A stretch of DNA of 64,000 nucleotides from Taenia hydatigena (lineage: Eukaryota; Platyhelminthes; Cestoda; Cyclophyllidea; Taeniidae): assembly GCA_036345935.2 (NCBI GenBank), contig JADWOT020000002.1, forward strand, positions 19,682,342 through 19,746,341, read 5' to 3'. The notes beneath the pieces were generated by a model, which saw only the letters and a program-made list of their open reading frames with translations, was not told where the DNA came from and did no database searches. Positions 57,350 through 64,000 of the stretch are shown here, piece after piece (position 1 is the stretch's first letter; each line of letters begins with the position of its first letter). Both the position numbers and the translations under genes were made by a program.

Positions 57350-58120
57350 ATAATCTCGTGCTTGTTAAAAGAAATGAAGGCAGGCGAACGCTTATTGAAA
57401 GTGGACATTAATTGCTATCAACATCAAGTTGATACATTAAATTGATACTTCTCTCTGACTACTGGTTGTCGTGCGGTTTGGCCTGGCTTTTTACTTTGAC
57501 ATGAAGACGGCAACAAGATCTGTCAATTACACTCCAGAAAAAGTGGGTTTGTATGTGCTAGGAGCGCGGTTGCTCTTAGTCGTCGTGATTCCTAAGTGTG
57601 GGATCAGAATTTGGCCTCGTGAGCTTGCGGGGAAGTGGCGTTGAATGAATTGGTGTGGGCGATCTTGAGCGCTCTTGACGTCTATTTGGTTCTGCTCTGT
57701 ATCACGAAGACTGTAACAAAACGCTGTATTCAACTGGCACGCAATGAGGGAGTGCGAATGTTGAGCCAGTCTGTGCCCTGATTTCAGCGGATTGCCCACG
57801 TGGTGTCGATACGTCCACGATGCTTAACCTGCAAATGCTGATTTTTATTGGTTGTTATTATTCCTAGTTTTAGGGTTATGGCCACTGCTAGCTCATTGTG
57901 AAGCATTTTCACCCACCCATTTGCTTCCTTCACATAACGGCTCCGTACTCCATTAACCATTCGCTTCCCCTTCACCATGACCCTACTTTTCTTAAAGACA
58001 ATGAATGCGATGCGACAAAGGCAGTTATTGGCACCCCACCGCTGAACGTACACTCATCTGCCACCTTCAGCCTCATGCTGCAGCGCTATCATCGCAGCCA
58101 TGAAGCCAGAGATCGTTGAT
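57350..58120 (+). repeat. Family D, copy 3, 5' part
   Basis: Aligns with 59.20-59.86 kb in the same orientation through blocks at 57.38-57.47, 57.76-57.80 and 57.88-58.12 (ATACTTCTCTCTGA, GCGATG(C/T)G(A/G)CAAAGG, CACTTTCAGCC-like). The two units lie about 1.8 kb apart. A plus-strand peptide is partly shared (NECDATKAVIG against EGCDVAKVVVD). The copy here is open for about 70 codons and the other is broken by TAA. Confidence 0.55.
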
Positions 58121-58244
58121 GGTGTCCTTCGCTTGCCACCGTATCGCAATCACCATCTGCGTAGGCAGAGTATAAAGGCTTAAGATCAGTGTATCTTTGA
58201 CGTCGTCTCTCTTGCTGTATGTCTAGTCCATCAAATTCCTCGCT

Positions 58245-58447
58245 GCAGTAAACTCTCTTTCCTGCTAACCCTCCACTTCTGCGCACTCTTTTTGTCTGAA
58301 GTGGAGCGGATTCATACCACCATTAATGAGTGGTCAGTTGTTGCTGCACCTGAAAATGAAACCACCACAGCTGATGGTTCTGCTGCCATCGCTGCTCCCT
58401 CGTTGCCTGTCCGTGAGGTTATGGCAGAGACGGGATCGGAGCCTTAA
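58245..58447 (+). CDS. Coding-like segment ending at TAA within family D
   Basis: This frame reads VERIHTTINEWSVVAAPENE, continues as an Ala/Thr-rich run (AAIAAPSLPVREVMAE) and ends GSEP-TAA at 58445-58447. It is open upstream to about 58.25 kb. Related peptides occur at 59.96-60.05 kb (TTVDISATTPASS, then TAG, then SVSETMDS) and weakly at 4.87-4.94 kb. The shared frame argues that the family descends from a translated sequence and that this copy is the least damaged at this block. No domain is recognised and no start codon or acceptor could be fixed. Confidence 0.35.
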
Positions 58448-58780
58448 TCGAGGCCAGACCATCGCCACGGAATTGGAGGTGAGGGTGGCTGAGTTCCTAG
58501 TACTGACTGCCGTCTTCTGTCCCCCACTTTTGTAAGCTTTTATCGCTCTCCTATTTGCCCATTCATGATGCAAAGTACTCGGCCACTTCATGACAATTTT
58601 CATTCCGTTTTATTTTCCTCGTTCACTTCTTACTTTTGTATCCAACTCAACGATTTGGTTTTACCTGCTCGATGTTGCACCGATTCTTCTAATCAAGTCG
58701 TTTGGTGGATTTTGTTTTAAGTTTTCCGACAGTACTCATGCATTAGTCGCAAGTTTTTAGATTGGCTTAAGGTTTGCCTT
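58420..58780 (+). repeat. Family D block shared with copy 1 at 5 kb
   Basis: Same-orientation match to 4890-5290, about 53 kb away. The most similar part is the AT-rich stretch from CTTTTATCGCTC to GACAGTACT. Copy 1 carries roughly 40 extra bases (CATCCATCATTTG-like), which look like a local expansion of the CATC motif. Confidence 0.65.
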
Positions 58781-59204
58781 CCCAATGAAAGGTTACGGTG
58801 ATTAGGTGCACAGCGTCTCCATTGGTGAGGCACGTGGTTGAAGTGTAGAGGTGTTAATGTGCTTGAGGTTGGAAGAGGTTGATTTGTTCTAGGTATGCGT
58901 AAGCACCACAAACCCAGTCGACTGCGATGCAGTTGTCAAGTCTCTTGTAGCTCTCAATAAGTTCGTCCCATTTGTAGATGCCTTTTTAGATGAACAAAAG
59001 TGAGCCGACAGAACACGTAGAGTCGTGATGTCCCTCCCAAACCTCTGTGCCTTCTCTTTCGCGGTGCTCTATCACAGTGATTTCCATGCCGTCATTTGTT
59101 CATTCCTTCCGTGTGTCTTCGTAGGATTCCCGTAGACTTGTCATTGGCACCGGATGCTTCTTAATCCTTTATAATGTCGTCATTATTTTAGCAAAGGAGG
59201 TGGA

Positions 59205-61220
59205 AAGGCGATTGTTGATAAGGAAATTAATTACCATCCACAGTAATTTGGTGCAGTGGACCCATACTTCTCTCTGAAAACTGATTGTCAAAGTTATTAC
59301 TCGGAAGCGGAAATCGCCACAAAACTTATCGAAGGCACGTCACAAAATCTTGCGTTTGAGTTCATTTGGGAAAAGGGCGCAGATCTGTTTTAGTCCTTAT
59401 GAATTTACAGAAATAAATTGGGGTTGTGGACAAACTAATGCGACTGATTCGGGGTGCTTTTGCTGTCCATTTGGCCACACCTATCACGAGGAATAAGATC
59501 GCGAAAAAGTAAAGAATGTCTGTCGGACCAGTCTGTGTCCCGAGTTCAACGAGGAGTTTAGGCATCGAAATTTGCTCACGAACGCCGATTTTGATTAGTC
59601 TGAAGTTATCATTCTTGGTTTGGAGCTTGAGGCCACTCTTTGGTGCCTATTTGTGAGTTATTTTTCATGTACCTCTTTGCTTCTTACATTCAACATCTCC
59701 ATACCGGACTTCACTCTACTTCTTAATTCCCTTATAGACGAGGGATGCGATGTGGCAAAGGTAGTGGTCGACACCTCATCGTTGAACTAACGCGACTGTA
59801 CCACTTTCAGCCGCTTAGCGCAGTATCATCGCGACCGTCAGCTGAGATCGCCAATGATTCGTCCGACATCTACTTTTGCCACGGAATCGCGCTGCTCTCA
59901 TGTGGTCGACGTCGCTTCTATGGAGGCGCAAAACGTGCGTGTCTTTGACTCTTGTTGTCCCTGAATTCTGAGGCACCACAGTTGATATTTCTGCCACTAC
60001 TCCTGCTTCCTCGTAGTCTGTGAGTGAGACAATGGATTCGGTGATGCGACTCGATGTTGTGGTGCCGAGAGCTTAGTCACTGGAAATTGAGGGATGTGGC
60101 ACACGTGGCTCTTGCTGCTCGCTGATGCCATGTGAAAAGGAAGAGAAAGGGAGTTCAGGGCCCCTACTCTGTCCGGAATGCACATCTCCTCCTTTCCAAC
60201 CCAAACATTGATCGGGAAATTTTTGATTTTTTTGCCAATCAGTAGTCATTTAAACTTATCCTAAATGTTTACTCTCACTTCACTTCTCGTTCATGTTTGT
60301 CGATAGGAGCAAAAGATTCTTACTAAGAGACTGGTACGTGGATTTGACTTTTAATTGCCCTTTGTTAGTGCTGCGTGTCCTAGTATCTGGTGTGGTGCAA
60401 CAAACTCGTGTTTAGTTAGTTCGTAGAGGAGACTTACGTTTTGTAGAATTGTTAGGCCTGGACTGAACACGCCTTGATTACGATGTAATCTGCTACAAGA
60501 AATCACGGGACACAGTTTGTCCACAATCTGTGACCTGTTCCTAGTGGTGTCAGGAGTTTTCCACAGGATTTGGAAGAGGTGTAGTCGGCAGTAGTGAAGC
60601 GTATCACTTGTGATCAAATGGCTTGAACAGTTCAACTTTGGTGATGCCTAGTCACTCGAATGGCATCGCTCTCAAAGGGACCCTCCATTTTGAATAACGA
60701 AGAAGAAGTACATGTCTCCTTTGACTAGCGTTATTCGGGATCATTGTGCAAAGAGCCAACAAAAGCGTCATCTAATCTGAGTGATGGTACAACAGTGGAT
60801 TCACTACTCCTACATCGACATTGAAATTTGTGTGGTGGAGGCTGACTGCCACCCAGATGGTGGCAGGTAGTAGGATTGGCACACTCTTAATTTGTTCTTC
60901 CACGCACGTCTAGGGCGGTTTGCTGCTTTATTGTCCGACTGGGAGAATGGCGTATGGTGAGGCGTGACTTGGGGTGCCACGGCTGCTGAGCGAACGGACA
61001 TTTCATCATTATGGATTACTCCTGAATCGTCCACACACAAATTCCTTCTCATGAATCTAAAGCACTCACCACTCCATGTCTCAAAGACTGTGCTTTGAGT
61101 GTGTGTGTGTGTGTGTTTGTGATGAAGTGTAGACACAGTTTCTCGTGGCAGTGAATGGTTCACTTACGGAAGACTGAAGGTCGCTCATAGCTGTGATCCA
61201 TCTACGCGATGGCAATCGAC
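59205..61220 (+). repeat. Family D, copy 4 (most complete)
   Basis: This stretch matches 57.35-58.12 kb in its first part, 58.35-58.45 kb near 59.96-60.05 kb, and the 35.2-37.4 kb copy from about 60.0 kb on. It therefore bridges blocks seen separately elsewhere and may show the original order. The minus-strand frame around 60.35-60.63 kb is open for 94 codons. Frames further along are interrupted by stops. A (GT)n tract at 61098-61117 sits inside the former intron-donor region. Confidence 0.55.
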
Positions 61221-61429
61221 ACAACTGCTTTCTAGTGTGCACCATTCAAGCAGAAGCCTTTTCTACACCTCAGCAGCTGATAGACACTTGAAAGACACAC
61301 GCGGTTGTTCATCTGCACCATCGAGCCGAGCGCACTCTACACCGTCAAGGAACTCGCTTCTGTTGCTGTGCGTTGATTCACTCAAGGATAGGTGCTGCAT
61401 CATGCTCAAGAGGGTTCTCACCTCATGAT

Positions 61430-62960
61430 AGGGAAAGAGGAGGTCGTGAAAGTCATGAGCCATAGAGTGGGAGGGTCGTTCGCTGATTAACCTTGGAGGA
61501 GAAAAGGCTAGCTTTACTCCATTCATAGGTTATCTCCAAACACTTATCCACCCACCACCCAACCCACGTCACTTCACTACTGGATGATTATGCTTGCTCC
61601 TTATGTGGAAGCAAGCTTTCACTTGCTGAAGGTAAAAATACAGCTCGAAGGCATGCGGTACAAACTGCCTTCGACATTAGTCGAACTAAACAAATGGCAG
61701 ACTTTACGGTGTCGCATAATTTACACTTAAAGTAAGCAACACCCATTTCAACCATCGGACAATCACATTATCACCCACGAACTAGAGCAGGCGACGGCAA
61801 CGACAGCTAGGGCAGATCTGGCTGGGATGGTCAATTAGCAGGGAGACGTCTCCTTTTTTGAGGACTGGTGAGTGTATGGGACCGTTCACAAAGATTTACA
61901 CATTCGAAGGGTCGGCAGACGTCAGACGCCACAAGAGCACTCCATCTTTCAACAGTACAGAACAGCTTACTGTTACGCTGAGCCAAATGAGCCATTCACC
62001 AAGGAGAGTCGGAATATTCCGGATTGCATCACCAGAGGCAGCGGAACCAGAGTACGTTGATCTTCCCCAGTTACTAGAACCGATGACAACGTGTGACTGA
62101 CTATCCTAAGCTGGTTCAGCTGTGTTAACAATGTCCTCCTCTCTACAACCGTTTTCCAGACACTGCTTGGACGCTTACAAATGGAGGGGTTGGAGACCAT
62201 TTGGATGGAGAATGTGCCAATGCAGTTGAACTGCAGAACTCGTGACTCCCAGCATCCCTCCTCCCTGCCCTCTCCTACACCCAACTTCTAACAGAACATG
62301 CAGATTCGCCATTGGCGCCGTGCCTTCCGGGTGACGACGAAAAATCGTCGCTGAAAATGAAGTCACAGGATCCAAATAGACAAATCGCCATTACCACTAG
62401 GAAAGGAGCAGGACACAGCATTAATGTTTATTGGGGAGAATAGCCATAGTTAACTCACAATGCACAAGTTCGCCAAGCCTATGTCCCAGCTCACAAACCC
62501 ACGAACACTGCAAATCGGTAGGAGCACATCACATTTAATCGCCGAAAGTCACGGACCAGGGCAGTCTCGACCTCGTCTACTTTAGCTTCAATTCCACAGC
62601 ACCACCGCTTCCATCAGGCTTGCCCCTCACTCCACTCTGCTCTTCACCTTCTTTGCACTTCACATCTTCCTTTGCTTCCTTGCTTCGCTTTCAAACACAG
62701 AGTAGCCATGAGCTATAGAAGAGATAATCGACTCGGTACCGAAGAGATTCCAGGTCACCTGCGTCTAAGGTTGAGGGGGATGAGCGCTACCCCAATCAAA
62801 TCACTCACCTTACCATTGGCATTGACTCCAGGTAGGTCGCAGATCCTTATTTCATTAGGGTAAATAGCAATTAGCCACTCAACCATTGGAAAAAAACTAA
62901 ACAAGCAGAAAGTAGGAATAATGCTTTGAATTTCATCCGCCTACCTTTCGGGACATCTGC
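61430..62960. other. No gene recognised
   Basis: Both strands are open over 61.86-62.28 kb (80 codons plus, 103 codons minus) and a GTGAGT donor lies at about 61868. No protein pattern is recognisable. Composition is less AT-rich than the middle of the window. Confidence 0.3.
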
Positions 62961-62981
62961 AAATAATTCGCATCATTGGGA

Positions 62982-63472
62982 AACCTCGGATTCCGAGAAT
63001 CGCAGACTGTTGAATACAAAAGGAATCATCATCGCGTCTTCGCATTAGACTCAGTACTGAGCCTCGAATGCCAGCTCTCGATCAAACTTGATACAGCCTT
63101 CGACACGCGGATTTGGAAGAGGCTCTATCTGCGCTTTTGCATCCTCATCAGAGTATCGGATGAATTGGTGCGCGTATCGAATCGGTTTACACGGGTTCCA
63201 TTACCTTTAAGGTGAGAAGTCGGGACACGCGACTTTCTTTGGACCAATTCGGGATGATCCCAACTTCTTGAACTGCGGGGTCGATGAGGATCGAGAATCG
63301 CAGATAGAACGTCTTCCTAATCCGCATGTGAAGGGCCGTGTCAAATTTGAGCCAGAGCTGGAACCCAAGGCAATCATTTGTCTCACCCGTCGCTCCATAC
63401 TGACTAGAAGTGATGGGCAGTGGTGATTTTTTTAATGCGCCCCAGTCGCAGCAATTCTCGGGACCCGAGGTT
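62982..63472. repeat. Large inverted repeat, about 190-230 bp arms
   Basis: The left arm (62982-63170) and the reverse complement of the right arm (63241-63472) align from AACCTCGG inward to GAATTGGT, with a spacer of about 70 bases. The right arm is longer by insertions near its outer end. The arms share a reading frame read towards the centre (LSIKLDTAFDTRI against LWLKFDTALHMRI, then YLRF-ILI in both). The similarity at protein level suggests two head-to-head copies of a once-coding segment. The element is not identified. Confidence 0.75.
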
Positions 63473-63503
63473 CCGTAGTGGTGGACTTGATTAAAGATTC
63501 CAA

Positions 63504-63779
63504 TTGGCACTCCACTGTGAAGAACAGGACTGCCTTTTTACTCCCCGTCCCTTCACTTTTGCGTCAAAAGACGTCGACTTCGAGGGAACCCTCCATCACG
63601 ATAATAAAAACACCGCCAGGTGGGGCAACACGGCCTTTGGAGGGACGAATTCCCTTTTTACAATGGTAACGATCAAGTATAGAGGGCCGTTGATGACCTC
63701 CTCAAGGGGGCCGTGGTGCACGGCAGGCTTATTGTTAAAACGCCCTGGGAGGGGAATCTGGAAACTAGAACCCATCTAG
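63504..63779 (+). CDS. Open frame near the right edge, unknown
   Basis: The frame starts at TTG and runs 91 codons to TAG. It contains KDVDFEGTLHHDNKN and a Gly/Thr-rich stretch (ARWGNTAFGGTNS). Base composition is less AT-rich than most of the window. No domain was recognised. It begins only about 30 bases after the inverted repeat ends, so it may belong to the same element. The last 220 bases of the window hold nothing I can support. Confidence 0.2.
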   Translation: MALHCEEQDCLFTPRPFTFASKDVDFEGTLHHDNKNTARWGNTAFGGTNSLFTMVTIKYRGPLMTSSRGPWCTAGLLLKRPGRGIWKLEPI

Positions 63780-64000
63780 AGAGGGATAGGAAGGGAAGAA
63801 GGATTTTATTACCAGAGTGCCACTAAATGACGTGAAGAGGAGCATACATCGATAAGTGACCTCCTGCACGTAGATGGTTAACCTCTCCTCTTTGTCTGCT
63901 GTGAATTCATGGTGCGGATCGAAGCACGAATGAACGGAGTGAGACCAGCGAGATGAGAGCGTGACCGATTAACCGAAGTAAAGTGAACCCACAACACAAC

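Noticed and set aside
1..64000. CRISPR array, operons, ribosome binding sites
   Set aside because: No regularly spaced identical repeats with unique spacers and no head-to-tail gene clusters are present. Spliced genes show the sequence is eukaryotic.

Overview
The window is eukaryotic and most likely from a taeniid tapeworm (Taenia/Echinococcus lineage). Genes are sparse, coding segments are short and carry GT/AG splice signals, and much of the space holds decayed dispersed repeats and microsatellites. Two families point to the lineage. One is a three-exon gene for a small secreted fibronectin type III protein of the oncosphere-antigen type (EG95/45W/18K/16K group). The other is an intronless cytosolic-type HSP70 that lacks the terminal EEVD, as in the HSP70 expansion known from taeniids. 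The species call is inference; no search could be run.

Layout. 0-5 kb: a partial coding exon at the left edge, a decayed inverted copy of it 0.6 kb away, and a candidate 3'-terminal exon on the minus strand (3.6-3.8 kb). 4.8-5.3 kb: first copy of a dispersed repeat, called family D here. 8.8-15.3 kb: isolated candidate exons, a 36-bp minisatellite inside overlapping open frames (10.7 kb), and a well-bounded minus-strand exon (15.06-15.24 kb). 17.3-18.0 kb: a signal-peptide-like frame followed by an EG95-like FN3 exon with no recognisable third exon. 22-26 kb: mostly unexplained. 26.7-31.2 kb: the antigen locus, with the intact-looking gene (29.1-30.3 kb), a truncated copy of its promoter, exon 1 and intron 1 whose start codon is ATA (30.7-31.2 kb), a repeat family in both orientations and a 108-bp duplication. 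35.2-37.4 kb: a second family D copy, containing a two-exon open frame. 38.7-39.0 kb: a decayed exon-like frame. 44.7-47.3 kb: HSP70 on the minus strand with a TATA box. 52.5 kb: an HSP70 C-terminal fragment. 54-61.4 kb: more family D copies in both orientations. 63.0-63.5 kb: a large inverted repeat.

How it fits together: there are no operons. Only the FN3 antigen gene and HSP70 are confident protein-coding genes. The main theme is repeated duplication and decay of intron-containing gene pieces: the antigen first exon, the HSP70 tail, the left-edge exon and family D. Exons called from a single open frame plus splice signals are tentative. Strand choice is uncertain for several because the opposite strand is also open.
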